Shown: positions 33,263 through 40,542 of the stretch, piece after piece
How positions within the stretch are numbered: position 1 is the first letter of the stretch
Layout of the letters: the number at the start of each line of letters is the position of its first letter
Source of the DNA: Myxococcota bacterium
GTDB lineage: Bacteria > Myxococcota_A > UBA9160 > UBA6930
Direction of reading: 5' to 3'
Assembly (NCBI GenBank): GCA_028277885.1
Contig: JANQFK010000009.1
Span: 1-53,085 of the forward strand
Length of the DNA: 53,085 bases
Notes under the pieces: model-generated
Databases searched by the model: none
The model's input: the letters and a program-made list of their open reading frames with translations, nothing else
What the model was told of the DNA's origin: nothing
Made by a program: the position numbers and the translations under genes

Positions 33263-33487
33263 GGGCCTGGACTCTACCACGGAGTTCGTGTTAATGGTGA
33301 TTATCAAAACCGAGGGGGAGGGCGGGCCCGAGACGGCCTCGGGAAGCCGCCCCCCGCCCCCCTCGGCCTGCCAGGAGGGCCTGAGGCCGGTCTACGGAAC
33401 ACCTGCCGCGAGGGCTCTCTCCCAGCGTTGGTCGCCCTCGCGGCGGGTCTCCGGGCCGGCGGCCGCCCCTCCCCCGAGGCCCCGCCC
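33263..33487. promoter_or_regulatory. Divergent early control region
   Basis: The 225 bases between the leftward operon (first ATG 33262) and the rightward operon (first ATG 33488). It holds the most AT-rich run of its neighbourhood at 33287-33310, including a TGATTATCA palindrome (33298-33306), the best operator or promoter candidate. An 11-bp perfect hairpin lies at 33405-33444. No canonical -35/-10 pair can be assigned with confidence. Confidence 0.55.
33405..33444 (+). promoter_or_regulatory. 11-bp hairpin in the leader of the rightward operon
   Basis: GCCGCGAGGGC at 33405-33415 and GCCCTCGCGGC at 33434-33444 are exact inverse complements with an 18-base loop. It ends 43 bases before the ATG at 33488. 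It could be an attenuator, an antitermination site or an operator. Confidence 0.5.
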
Positions 33488-33940
33488 ATGCGCTTCGTGG
33501 CCGAGTTCGCCGTGACCTTCAGTGCCGACCCCGAGGAGGACCTCTTCGCCCCGGCCCGCGAGGCCCTGCGGGAGGGCCTCGAGCGCGCGCCGCGCGGCTC
33601 CATCCGCGTCGAGCCCCTCGCGACCGACGCGCCCGTGGACGCGCCGCCGCAACGGCCCGCCGGTCTCCTCTTCGTGCTGCCCTTCGCCGAGACGGCGTTA
33701 GGACCGCGCGGCACCGCGCGCAAGGCGGTGGCGTCGCCGGTCGCGTTCCCGCCGCTCGGAACCGCCGTCGCGATCCTCGAGGACTGGGCGGCAGCCTTCG
33801 TTCAGGACCTGGTGTTCTCGACGACCGGCGACCCGCACCAGGTGGATCTGCGCCCGTACATCTGCGACGGCGCCGCCGCCACGCTGGCCGCCGACCTCCG
33901 GTCGGACGGCTGGACCGTCGAGGAGCCCGAGTCGTGGTGA
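33488..33940 (+). CDS. Hypothetical protein, first of rightward operon
   Basis: 150 residues from the ATG at 33488. Mixed alpha/beta: an N-terminal Phe-Ala-Val-Thr-Phe strand, a Leu-Arg-Glu-Gly-Leu helix, a hydrophobic Leu-Leu-Phe-Val-Leu-Pro-Phe strand and a C-terminal helix before Glu-Ser-Trp. No recognised domain. Its stop overlaps the next start. Starting the operon just behind the control region, it may be an early-expressed factor. Confidence 0.65.
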   Translation: MRFVAEFAVTFSADPEEDLFAPAREALREGLERAPRGSIRVEPLATDAPVDAPPQRPAGLLFVLPFAETALGPRGTARKAVASPVAFPPLGTAVAILEDWAAAFVQDLVFSTTGDPHQVDLRPYICDGAAATLAADLRSDGWTVEEPESW

Positions 33941-34086
33941 TCGAGCTGGTCCACGACTCCCTGGTGCTCCTCACCGGCACCGCCGTCTTCTTCGCGCTCG
34001 GCTTTGGCTGGACCCTCGGCACCCACGCCGCTCACGGCGCGCTTCGCCTCGCGTCGTCGCGCCGCTCGCAGGAGCCGGCCGAATGA
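33937..34086 (+). CDS. Single-helix membrane mini-protein
   Basis: 49 residues from the GTG at 33937. Both ends overlap neighbours by 4 bases. Residues 8-32 form one hydrophobic helix, with a basic Ser-Ser-Arg-Arg end. It mirrors the 40-residue membrane protein of the leftward operon in size and topology. Confidence 0.6.
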   Translation: MIELVHDSLVLLTGTAVFFALGFGWTLGTHAAHGALRLASSRRSQEPAE

Positions 34087-34517
34087 TCCCGCCTGGGACC
34101 GACCCGGTGCAGGCCGCCTTCGGCCAGGCACTGCTCGCCTACGGCCGGCTCGCCTACGTGGCCGCGGTGATGGCGGTCGCCACGGAGGCCGATCGTCGCG
34201 CAGCGGCCGCCGAGGAGATCGAGGGCCCGCTGGGCCGCGAGGTGGTCACGCTCGGTGACCTGGCGCGCGATCTCCGCCAGCTCGCCGAGGGGAGCGCCGC
34301 CGGCCAGCTGCTCGCCACGCCGGGTCCGGCCGTGCTGGCCGTGCCCGCCGCCGGAGCCGATGCCACCTACTGGCGGCTCGTCGAGTTCCTGCGCCAGCGT
34401 GCCCGCGACCGTCGCTGGAGCGGCGACCCCGCCGGCGGCAAGGCCTTGGCCCGCGCGGCCACGGATCTCGATCGCGTCGCCGCGGCCGTCGAGCGCGGCA
34501 CGTGGGTGACCGGGTGA
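34083..34517 (+). CDS. Helical hypothetical protein, paralogue A
   Basis: 144 residues, ATG overlapping the previous stop. Nearly all helix and Ala-rich. Landmarks are Glu-Glu-Ile-Glu-x-Pro, Leu-Ala-Arg-Asp-Leu-Arg-Gln-Leu, Thr-Tyr-Trp-Arg and a final Asp-Leu-Asp-Arg. The same landmarks in the same order occur in the product of 34762-35172, so the two look like diverged duplicates. Function unknown. Confidence 0.65.
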   Translation: MIPPGTDPVQAAFGQALLAYGRLAYVAAVMAVATEADRRAAAAEEIEGPLGREVVTLGDLARDLRQLAEGSAAGQLLATPGPAVLAVPAAGADATYWRLVEFLRQRARDRRWSGDPAGGKALARAATDLDRVAAAVERGTWVTG

Positions 34518-34765
34518 TGCGCCCCGGTCGTCTGCTCTCCTGGGAGGCGCGCGACGCAGCTCGCGAGCGAACGGCGGTCTGCGCCGCCGCGCTGCGCGTG
34601 CTGGAGCGGCGCGCATCCGAGCTGGCCCGGGCGGAGCGGGTGGCGCGCTTCCCCGTCCTCACGCCGGCGAACATCGCCGAGGCCCTCGCGTTCCAAGAGC
34701 GCCGGATCGCCGCCAACCTGCGATGCCTGCTCCGGGGGCTGCGCCGTGCGAGGGCAACCCGGTGA
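34517..34765 (+). CDS. Small helical hypothetical protein
   Basis: 82 residues from the ATG at 34517, which shares its A with the previous TGA (TGATG). All helical, with two cysteines and a basic Arg-Arg-Ala-Arg end. A GTG 15 bases earlier is an alternative start. Function unknown. Confidence 0.6.
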   Translation: MRPGRLLSWEARDAARERTAVCAAALRVLERRASELARAERVARFPVLTPANIAEALAFQERRIAANLRCLLRGLRRARATR

Positions 34766-35172
34766 AGGCCGGCACCGCCTTCGACCTGCACCGCTCGATC
34801 TGCCAGCTCGTCGCCGAGCGCGGCGAGCTGGTGGCGCGCGGCGCCCTCGTGACCGTCGCCGGCGAGGCCCTGCGTCGGGCGCGGGCCCTCGAGGAGATGG
34901 AGCAGCCGAGCCTTCCCATGGTGCAGTTCGCCGACGACCTCGAGCGCTTGGCGGCGGCCACGGCGGCCACCGTGCCCGGCCTCTTCGACAAGCTGCCCGC
35001 GCACCCGCTGTTGGGCAGCGTGACCACCTACTGGCGGGTGATCACGGCGATCCGGGTGCGCGCCGCCGAGGCGCAGCGCGGCGCCCGGCACTACCGCGGC
35101 GCCATCCGCGAGCTCGAGGACCTCGCCGACGACCTCGACCGCATGGGCGGCGTCGCGCCCTGGGAGCCGTAG
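34762..35172 (+). CDS. Helical hypothetical protein, paralogue B
   Basis: 136 residues from a GTG overlapping the previous stop. It shares with the 34083 gene the order Glu-Glu-Met-Glu-x-Pro, Phe-Ala-Asp-Asp-Leu-Glu-Arg-Leu, Thr-Tyr-Trp-Arg and Asp-Asp-Leu-Asp-Arg. The intervening 82-residue gene separates the two copies. Function unknown; a multimeric helical adaptor is plausible. Confidence 0.65.
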   Translation: MKAGTAFDLHRSICQLVAERGELVARGALVTVAGEALRRARALEEMEQPSLPMVQFADDLERLAAATAATVPGLFDKLPAHPLLGSVTTYWRVITAIRVRAAEAQRGARHYRGAIRELEDLADDLDRMGGVAPWEP

Positions 35173-35175
35173 CCG

Positions 35176-35463
35176 GTGCCGCTGCCTCCGCCCCTCGACT
35201 TCGACTGGAACGCCGGCCGCACCTTCGCGGCCGCCGTCGCGGCGCGGGTGTGGACGTTGGGCATCCCCGGGCACCTGGCGGCGCGCCTGTTCCTGGCGGA
35301 TCTGCGCGCGGCGCGCTGCTCGCCTCAGTCCCAGGAGATGCTGCGGCGCCTGGTGGTGGCCGCCGTCAACGAACGGGTCCGCGCGAGCACCGCGCGTACC
35401 GAGCGCCCGCACCGGAACCGGCTCCGCATGTTCGGCGACCGCGTGGCGCGGGCGGCGGCTTGA
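35176..35463 (+). CDS. Small helical hypothetical protein
   Basis: 95 residues from the GTG at 35176. A Pro-rich start is followed by amphipathic helices and a basic Arg-Pro-His-Arg-Asn-Arg segment. One Cys. No recognised domain. Its stop overlaps the next ATG. Confidence 0.6.
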   Translation: MPLPPPLDFDWNAGRTFAAAVAARVWTLGIPGHLAARLFLADLRAARCSPQSQEMLRRLVVAAVNERVRASTARTERPHRNRLRMFGDRVARAAA

Positions 35464-36089
35464 TGGGGCTCCCGCGCTGCAACGCCCGGCACGCGGGGCA
35501 CCGCTGCAGCCTGCGCGACGGCCACCTGGGCGCGGACCACGTCACCCACGACCCGGAGTTCGTCCACCTCGAGGTGGCGCGCTGGCCGGTGGGCGGCCGC
35601 CAGAGGATCGGCACCGGGGTCGAGCGCCTGGTGGACGTGATCGGTCGGTGTCGGACCTGCGGCGTCGAGTGGGATCGGGCCATGGCGGTGCCGGAGTCCG
35701 AGGTGCCGCGCGTCGAGATGGCCGCCCCGATCAACCTCACGGGCTTCGCGCAGGACGGCCAGGTCTGCGAGCACGCCACCGACTACGACCTCAACCTCCA
35801 CCTTCGCTTCGAGGTGGTGGTGCACGATCCGCGGCGTCACGCGGCATCGCTGCGCGCCGCGCTCTGGGCGGTCGAGCGCGAGCTGATGCGTCGCTCGCGG
35901 TTCGAGGGCATGCACCCCGACGCGGTCTCCGTCCTTGAGGAGCTGGCCGGCGACCTCTCCACCCTGCGCCGGCGCCGCGCGCCCGAGCGCGCGTTCGATG
36001 AACAGCCCTTCCCGGGCGCTCCCACGGCGGGTCGCGCGAGAGGGGCGCCAACGCCGCCGCGCGCCGGCGGCTCCCGGGAGACCTCGTGA
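35463..36089 (+). CDS. Cys/His-rich phage protein
   Basis: 208 residues, ATG overlapping the previous stop. Near the start Cys-x(8)-Cys plus several His suggest a metal site, and Cys-Arg-Thr-Cys follows near residue 63. The middle has an Asp-Tyr-Asp-Leu-Asn-Leu strand. The C-terminal helix ends in Leu-Ala-Gly-Asp-Leu-Ser-Thr-Leu, like neighbours, and then a Pro/Arg-rich tail. A small zinc protein of unknown role. Confidence 0.65.
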   Translation: MGLPRCNARHAGHRCSLRDGHLGADHVTHDPEFVHLEVARWPVGGRQRIGTGVERLVDVIGRCRTCGVEWDRAMAVPESEVPRVEMAAPINLTGFAQDGQVCEHATDYDLNLHLRFEVVVHDPRRHAASLRAALWAVERELMRRSRFEGMHPDAVSVLEELAGDLSTLRRRRAPERAFDEQPFPGAPTAGRARGAPTPPRAGGSRETS

Positions 36090-37051
36090 CCGACCGACCC
36101 GCGCCCATCGATCTGCCCCTCCACGGCGAACCGCTTCGCCCCCACGGCCTCGGCCTGTGGCGCTGCCGGGTGCCGAAGGAGCACCTGCTCGCCGAGGTGA
36201 TCCAGCTGAACGGGGTCATCCCCGTCCGCGCTTCCATGCGCCACGCCAGGCTGGGGGACGACGTAGGCCTGCTCGCCGACTTCGCCCGCAAGCTCGCCGG
36301 CGAGACGCCGCGCGCGGCTCGCGTCCTGGATTGGACCTGGAGTGTGGCCGGCGCCGACCACAAGATCGAGTTCACCTGCCAGGTCCTCGACCTGTACGAA
36401 TTCGCCCCGGGTCCGGTGACCGCGGAGGCCGGAGCGCCGATGGACCTGGAGCCCGGTCGCGTGGTCGAGCTGTGGGACCCCACCCAGCGGGCCCGCCTGC
36501 GCGAGACGGCGCTGCGCTGCGCGCTGCCGTTCGGCACGCCGCCGCCGTCGGCCAGCCAGGCCGAGCGCCTCGAGCCGGTGCTGCGCCGCGCCGAGGTCCT
36601 CTTCGCGTGGCTGGAGAAAGGCAACCCCGAGGGCGCGCTCGCCATGGCCGACGACGAGCCCGAGGCCGCCTCGTTCCGGGACTGGGGACGCGCCGTCTTC
36701 GACCGCATCCTCCACGCCGCCGACGACCGTCTTGACGGCAGCGATGGCGCGCTGGCCGGCCTCGTGAGCGACCTCTCGGCCCTGCGCACGGAGCAGCCCG
36801 AGTCCGCGCGGTCCGTCGCCAGGCGCATCCAGAAGGCCGGCACGGTGGCGTTCGGCCGCGTTCTCGAGGAGCTGCGGCGCCGCGCCAAGGCCCTCGGCAA
36901 GAGCGAGGACCTGGTGCGCCTGGTCGAGGACCTCGAGGCGCTCATCGGGATGCCGGCGGCTGGCGCCGACGGCTCGGAGGCGCACCCGGGCCACGCCGGC
37001 GAGCTACCGGGCACGCGGCGCCGCGGCCGGCGCTCCGGGGGCCGGCGGTGA
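36086..37051 (+). CDS. Hypothetical protein of 321 residues
   Basis: GTG overlapping the previous stop. The first 120 residues are mixed alpha/beta with Leu-Gly-Leu-Trp-Arg-Cys-Arg. The rest is helical, with Asp-Leu-Ser-Ala-Leu-Arg and Leu-Val-Glu-Asp-Leu-Glu-Ala-Leu, then a basic tail. The latter motif resembles the C-terminal helix of four nearby genes. It is the largest product of this stretch. No enzyme motif recognised. Confidence 0.65.
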   Translation: MTDRPAPIDLPLHGEPLRPHGLGLWRCRVPKEHLLAEVIQLNGVIPVRASMRHARLGDDVGLLADFARKLAGETPRAARVLDWTWSVAGADHKIEFTCQVLDLYEFAPGPVTAEAGAPMDLEPGRVVELWDPTQRARLRETALRCALPFGTPPPSASQAERLEPVLRRAEVLFAWLEKGNPEGALAMADDEPEAASFRDWGRAVFDRILHAADDRLDGSDGALAGLVSDLSALRTEQPESARSVARRIQKAGTVAFGRVLEELRRRAKALGKSEDLVRLVEDLEALIGMPAAGADGSEAHPGHAGELPGTRRRGRRSGGRR

Positions 37052-37455
37052 CCGCGGACGAGGCCCTGCGCCAGGCGGCGGAGCTGCAGAGCCTGGCGGC
37101 CGAGATGATGGGCGTCGCCCGCGTGTGGCTCGAGTGGCGCGCCACCGGCGACGAGATGCCCCTCGACCTGGGCGGCTACGAGGGCCTCGAGCGCTCGGCG
37201 CGCTTGCTCCGCCTTGCGCACGCCACCTCGGCGGTCGCGCATCGCGGCGGCGCGGTGAGCCTCGACCTGGTGCTGGAGCTCCAGGGTCTGGTCTGGGATC
37301 GCGTCGTGGCCGCCGTCCACGCCCGCGCGGGGCGCCTCCCGCCGGAGATCGCCGGCGTGCGCGCCGGTCGCGCGGCGCTGCTCGGGCTGGCGGAGGACCT
37401 CGAGCGCCTCAAGGGCCCGCGGCGGGGGGAGGGCAGCCGCGATGCTCGTGTGTAG
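37048..37455 (+). CDS. Helical hypothetical protein, related to paralogues A/B
   Basis: 135 residues from a GTG overlapping the previous stop. All helical, with Gly-Gly-Tyr-Glu-Gly-Leu-Glu-Arg, a Leu-Glu-Leu-Gln-Gly-Leu helix and a C-terminal Leu-Ala-Glu-Asp-Leu-Glu-Arg-Leu that matches the ending of neighbours. The last 14 bases overlap the next gene. Function unknown. Confidence 0.6.
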   Translation: MTADEALRQAAELQSLAAEMMGVARVWLEWRATGDEMPLDLGGYEGLERSARLLRLAHATSAVAHRGGAVSLDLVLELQGLVWDRVVAAVHARAGRLPPEIAGVRAGRAALLGLAEDLERLKGPRRGEGSRDARV

Positions 37456-37741
37456 CTGCGGGGCGTGGTTCGGCTCGGTCGAGGCGCTCGCCCAACACGC
37501 CGGGGGGACGCCGGCGCCGGCCACCCACGTCGCGCCGGAGCGGATCACGGCGCTGCTCATCGCCGGCGACCTGGTCTTCGCCCCGGGCGCGATCGAGGGC
37601 TTCGACCTGCCGTGCGAGGGCTGCGGCTGCACCACCGAGCGCGCCTGCCCGGAGGGCTGCTGGTGGGTGCGTCCGGGTCTCTGCTCGCAGTGCGCCGAGA
37701 CGCCCATCGCCCGGCCGCTTGGGAGCGCGCTGCAGTGGTGA
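37442..37741 (+). CDS. Zinc-finger/zinc-ribbon phage protein
   Basis: 99 residues, ATG at 37442. Residues 4-19 look like a finger (Cys-Ser-Cys-Gly, then Gln-His). From residue 58 a second cluster reads Cys-Glu-Gly-Cys-Gly-Cys, then Cys-Pro-x-Gly-Cys-Trp-Trp-Val, then Leu-Cys-Ser-Gln-Cys, a Cys-rich family frequent in temperate phages. Probably one or two zinc ions. Role unknown. Confidence 0.75.
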   Translation: MLVCSCGAWFGSVEALAQHAGGTPAPATHVAPERITALLIAGDLVFAPGAIEGFDLPCEGCGCTTERACPEGCWWVRPGLCSQCAETPIARPLGSALQW

Positions 37742-38115
37742 TCCGCGGCGCCCTGCTCGGCGCAGCGCTGCTGCTCCTGCGCGGCGCCATGGCCATCGTT
37801 CGAGGGCTCACGGGGGTGGGTGCGTCGCCCCGGGAACGTCTCCCGGAGCGGCCGGCGGAGCGGAGCACCAGGACCGCTCCCGCTCCGCGCCCGGAGCGCG
37901 GCGAGGATCGTCCTCCTGATCCGCCGCCGCGCTCCGGGTCCCCTTCGCCCTGGGACGGCGCCACCTACGCGCTTGGGCAGGGGGCCGGTGGCGAGGACCT
38001 GATCACGTGCCGCTTCTGCGGCCTCACCAGCGCGCATCCCGAGGACGTGCGGAACCGCTACTGCGGCCATTGCCACCTGTTCCACGGGGCGCGCCCTGCG
38101 CTCGGCGCGCCGTGA
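37738..38115 (+). CDS. Membrane-anchored zinc-ribbon protein
   Basis: 125 residues from a GTG overlapping the previous stop. A hydrophobic helix lies at residues 4-22, then a Pro/Arg-rich disordered linker. The C-terminal zinc ribbon has Cys-Arg-Phe-Cys-Gly-Leu-Thr-Ser, His-Pro-Glu-Asp-Val and Tyr-Cys-Gly-His-Cys, a motif common in actinophage and proteobacterial phage proteins. Function unknown. Confidence 0.75.
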   Translation: MIRGALLGAALLLLRGAMAIVRGLTGVGASPRERLPERPAERSTRTAPAPRPERGEDRPPDPPPRSGSPSPWDGATYALGQGAGGEDLITCRFCGLTSAHPEDVRNRYCGHCHLFHGARPALGAP

Positions 38116-38306
38116 CGGGGGATCGATGCCGCATCTGCGGCTGCGGACTCGCGGTTCGGCGCGCCGGAGCGCGGCGCCGCCGGTGGTGCGACGCCTGCGG
38201 CGAGACCGTGCGCGAGGTGCGCCGCTGGATCTGGGGCACGGCCGCGGCCCTGGGCTTCGGAGCCGGGTGGGTGTCGGCCGTCGTCGGGGGAGTTCGACCG
38301 TGGTGA
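38112..38306 (+). CDS. Zinc-ribbon plus membrane helix mini-protein
   Basis: 64 residues, GTG overlapping the previous stop. Cys-Arg-Ile-Cys-Gly-Cys and Trp-Cys-Asp-Ala-Cys-Gly form a ribbon, followed by one membrane helix at about 42-60. It is the reverse of the preceding gene, which has its helix first. Confidence 0.65.
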   Translation: MTGDRCRICGCGLAVRRAGARRRRWCDACGETVREVRRWIWGTAAALGFGAGWVSAVVGGVRPW

Positions 38307-38362
38307 CCGGGTTCGAGACCGGAGGATCCTACGTGAGGCGCCACGGGCAAGGAGGGCTGGGG

Positions 38363-38857
38363 ATGGCGGAACCGCGCCGGGTGCGGGAGACGAGCCTCGA
38401 GGCGCTGCGCTACGTGCGCGAGACCGGCTGCCTCAACCGAGAGCAGCAGCGCGTCTACGAGCACCTGTTCGAGCACGGCCCGACGACGGGCATCGCGTTG
38501 GCCGCGGCTTTCGGCGACTCGACGGGGTCGGGAAGCACGGCGGTGAAGCGGTTGTCCGAGCTCGAGGACCGCGGGCTCGCCGTGGTGGTGGGTCAGGAGG
38601 CCTACGAGGACGGCCTCGGCCGGCGCCGGCGCCGGCAGCTGTGGGACGTCACCGGGAACCTCCCGGCCGACCTGGCGCGGGCGCCGTCGTCGCGCCAGGC
38701 GGCGTGCTGCCCGACCTGCGGCCAGCGCGGCCGGACCTTCGAGAGCCGCCGGCGCATCCGCACGGCGCGCGCCTCGCTCCCGCGGCGCGGGGGCACCGCG
38801 GCGGCCGCCAAGAACGAGCAGCAGCTCTTCCCGGAGCCCGGGGCGCCGCGTGGATGA
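38363..38857 (+). CDS. Winged-helix regulator with C-terminal zinc ribbon
   Basis: 164 residues from the ATG at 38363, chosen because AAGGAGG lies 7 bases upstream; GTG codons at 38300 and 38303 are alternatives. Residues about 20-95 read as a winged helix: a Tyr-Glu-His-Leu-Phe helix, Pro-Thr-Thr-Gly-Ile-Ala-Leu, a recognition-type Ser-Thr-Ala-Val-Lys-Arg-Leu-Ser-Glu-Leu helix, and an Arg-rich wing before Trp-Asp-Val-Thr-Gly. Cys-Cys-Pro-Thr-Cys-Gly follows. A transcription regulator of the early operon is likely. Confidence 0.7.
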   Translation: MAEPRRVRETSLEALRYVRETGCLNREQQRVYEHLFEHGPTTGIALAAAFGDSTGSGSTAVKRLSELEDRGLAVVVGQEAYEDGLGRRRRRQLWDVTGNLPADLARAPSSRQAACCPTCGQRGRTFESRRRIRTARASLPRRGGTAAAAKNEQQLFPEPGAPRG

Positions 38858-39089
38858 AGGCTCCGCGCGCGCGTGGGTCCGCCAGCACGCAAAGCCGTGT
38901 CCCTGCTGCGGCGCCGCGCTCGTGATGCGCATCGAGGGCGGGCCCGAGGTGGCCGCGGCGATCCGCGCGCTGGCCGCCGCCCAGGCCACCGCGATCCTGG
39001 TACCGGTGGAGGACGCCGAGGGCGACCTGGTGAAGGCCGATCTGCGGCCCGTGGCCCCCGTGGGAGGACGCATCGATGGCGAGGGGTAG
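38850..39089 (+). CDS. Small CxxC hypothetical protein
   Basis: 79 residues from a GTG overlapping the previous stop. Cys-Pro-Cys-Cys-Gly near residue 17 is a half zinc site, then an Ala-rich helix and a Val-Pro-Val-Glu-Asp strand. No recognised domain. Confidence 0.6.
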   Translation: MDEGSARAWVRQHAKPCPCCGAALVMRIEGGPEVAAAIRALAAAQATAILVPVEDAEGDLVKADLRPVAPVGGRIDGEG

Positions 39090-39426
39090 GCGCGGCGGCC
39101 GCGTCCGGGGCAAGGGCGAGCGCGAGATTCCGGCCGTGTGGGAGCCGCTTTTCGAGCGGATCACCGTCGCCGGCGACCGCCACGTCCGGCTGCTGCAGGA
39201 CGAGCTGCTCGAGCTGGGCAAGGGCGCGCGCGGCACGGTGACCTTCACGGCCGTCTTCGAGGCGAGCGGCGAAGACGGCGTGGACCTCGAGGTGGTGGCG
39301 TCGTCGCGCCTCCCGCGGACGAAGCTGCCCGCGGTGAAGCTGACCTGGGAGGGCTCGCAGCTGGTCCTTCCGCTGTCGGCCGGTCCGAACGCCTACGGCG
39401 ACGGCGCCGGCGCCGAGGAGGACTGA
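39076..39426 (+). CDS. Hypothetical phage protein, beta-rich
   Basis: 116 residues, ATG at 39076, overlapping the previous gene by 14 bases. A basic Gly/Arg start, then a helix with Leu-Gln-Asp-Glu-Leu-Leu-Glu-Leu and a beta domain with Thr-Val-Thr-Phe-Thr-Ala-Val-Phe. It is paired with the next gene; such pairs occur in other phages without known function (weak recollection of the family). Confidence 0.6.
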   Translation: MARGRRGGRVRGKGEREIPAVWEPLFERITVAGDRHVRLLQDELLELGKGARGTVTFTAVFEASGEDGVDLEVVASSRLPRTKLPAVKLTWEGSQLVLPLSAGPNAYGDGAGAEED

Positions 39427-39428
39427 CT

Positions 39429-39863
39429 GTGGGGAAGCGACGGGGGGCGCGCAGCGACGTGCCGGTCTCGCGCTCGCGCGAGAAGATCACCGAGGTGCTC
39501 AAGGGCTGGGGCTGCCGGCAGATCGGGTGGGTGGACGACTTCGACGAGGGCCGCTGCGAAGTGCAATTCGTGTTCCTCTCGGACGCCGGCCAGATCCTGC
39601 AGGCGCGCTTCCGCATCGACACGACGCCGCCCGAGGGCCTCACGAAGGCCCAAGGCGAGTCGGATCTGCGCGGCCGCTTCCGCACGCTGCTCTACTGGCT
39701 TCAGGCCTGCCTCGACGCCATCGATCTCGGGATCATCGAGCCCGAGGACGTCTTCCTCCCGTGGCTGGTGACCACGAGCGGCGACACCGTGGGCGAGGTG
39801 CTGCGGGACCCGGCGGCCCTCGAGGGCGGCGCGCGGCTGCAGCTCGCGGCGGGCCGGTCGTGA
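39429..39863 (+). CDS. Hypothetical phage protein
   Basis: 144 residues from the GTG at 39429. Ser-Arg-Glu-Lys-Ile near the start, a Cys-Glu-Val-Gln-Phe-Val-Phe strand, an Arg-Phe-Arg-Ile-Asp strand and a helix around Tyr-Trp-Leu-Gln-Ala. This order fits a conserved group of small phage proteins of unknown role. It overlaps the next start (GTGA). Confidence 0.6.
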   Translation: MGKRRGARSDVPVSRSREKITEVLKGWGCRQIGWVDDFDEGRCEVQFVFLSDAGQILQARFRIDTTPPEGLTKAQGESDLRGRFRTLLYWLQACLDAIDLGIIEPEDVFLPWLVTTSGDTVGEVLRDPAALEGGARLQLAAGRS

Positions 39864-40117
39864 AGACCGCGAGCACGCTGTGGATCATCCCCGGCGGCGC
39901 CCCGCCGGCGCGCACGGGCGAGGCCCCCCGCGACTGCTACGTGGTGGCCGAAAGCTTCGATGTGGCCGTCGCCACCTGGCGCGGATACACCGGCGCCGCG
40001 GCGCGGCCGAACGAGCCCGCCGAGCTGGCCCGCCTAGACGGTGTCGTCCTGATCGCCTCCGAGACGGTGGCCGGCGCCGTCGGTGACCTCTTCGGCGCCG
40101 GGGAGCGGGCCGAGTGA
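39860..40117 (+). CDS. Small hypothetical protein
   Basis: 85 residues, GTG overlapping the previous stop. An N-terminal Thr-Leu-Trp-Ile-Ile-Pro-Gly-Gly strand, Asp-Cys-Tyr-Val-Val, then an Ala-rich helix. Mixed alpha/beta. Function unknown. Confidence 0.6.
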   Translation: MKTASTLWIIPGGAPPARTGEAPRDCYVVAESFDVAVATWRGYTGAAARPNEPAELARLDGVVLIASETVAGAVGDLFGAGERAE

Positions 40118-40542
40118 TCCGCGTGGCCGTCGGCCGCGCGCGCGCCCTCGCCGTGGTGCTCGTGTATCTGGTCGGCTCGTTCCTGGTCGGCCTCGAGCTG
40201 GCCGCCGGGTTGCCGTGGATCGGGCTGCCGGCGCCGAGTCAGCCCTGGTACCTGGCGCTCATCGTGGCGATGGCCGTGGCGGTCGAGTTCGTGCGGGTCG
40301 TGGGCGGCGCGCTCGGGGGCGCCGAGGCCCGCTGGCGGGCGGAGGAGCGCGCCCGGGCCCGCCAAGCCCTCGACGCGTTGCAGCGCGACCTGACTCGCGG
40401 CGCTTGGATGCGCCGGGGCGGAGACGACGTTCTTCGCGTCCTGCTGCTGCGCTTCCACCCGGACCGGCATCCCGACCCCATCGATCCCACCGAGCTGACG
40501 CAGGCGCTCCTCGATCTGCGCGACGGGAGCGTTGCTTCGTGA
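40114..40542 (+). CDS. Membrane protein with J-domain-like HPD motif
   Basis: 142 residues, GTG overlapping the previous stop. Two membrane helices lie at about residues 10-30 and 45-66. The soluble helix then runs to Arg-Phe-His115-Pro-Asp117-Arg-His, with a following helix of the DnaJ type (Leu-Thr-Gln-Ala-Leu-Leu). HPD between two helices is the element by which J proteins stimulate DnaK. The truncated domain would tether DnaK activity to the membrane if active. Prediction rests on a short motif. Confidence 0.6.
   Translation: MIRVAVGRARALAVVLVYLVGSFLVGLELAAGLPWIGLPAPSQPWYLALIVAMAVAVEFVRVVGGALGGAEARWRAEERARARQALDALQRDLTRGAWMRRGGDDVLRVLLLRFHPDRHPDPIDPTELTQALLDLRDGSVAS

Noticed and set aside
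38306..38325. GGGTTCGAGACC stretch that looks like a tRNA T-arm, possible att core
   Set aside because: The stem is incomplete, and there is no acceptor, anticodon arm or CCA. It lies inside or just before the winged-helix gene.
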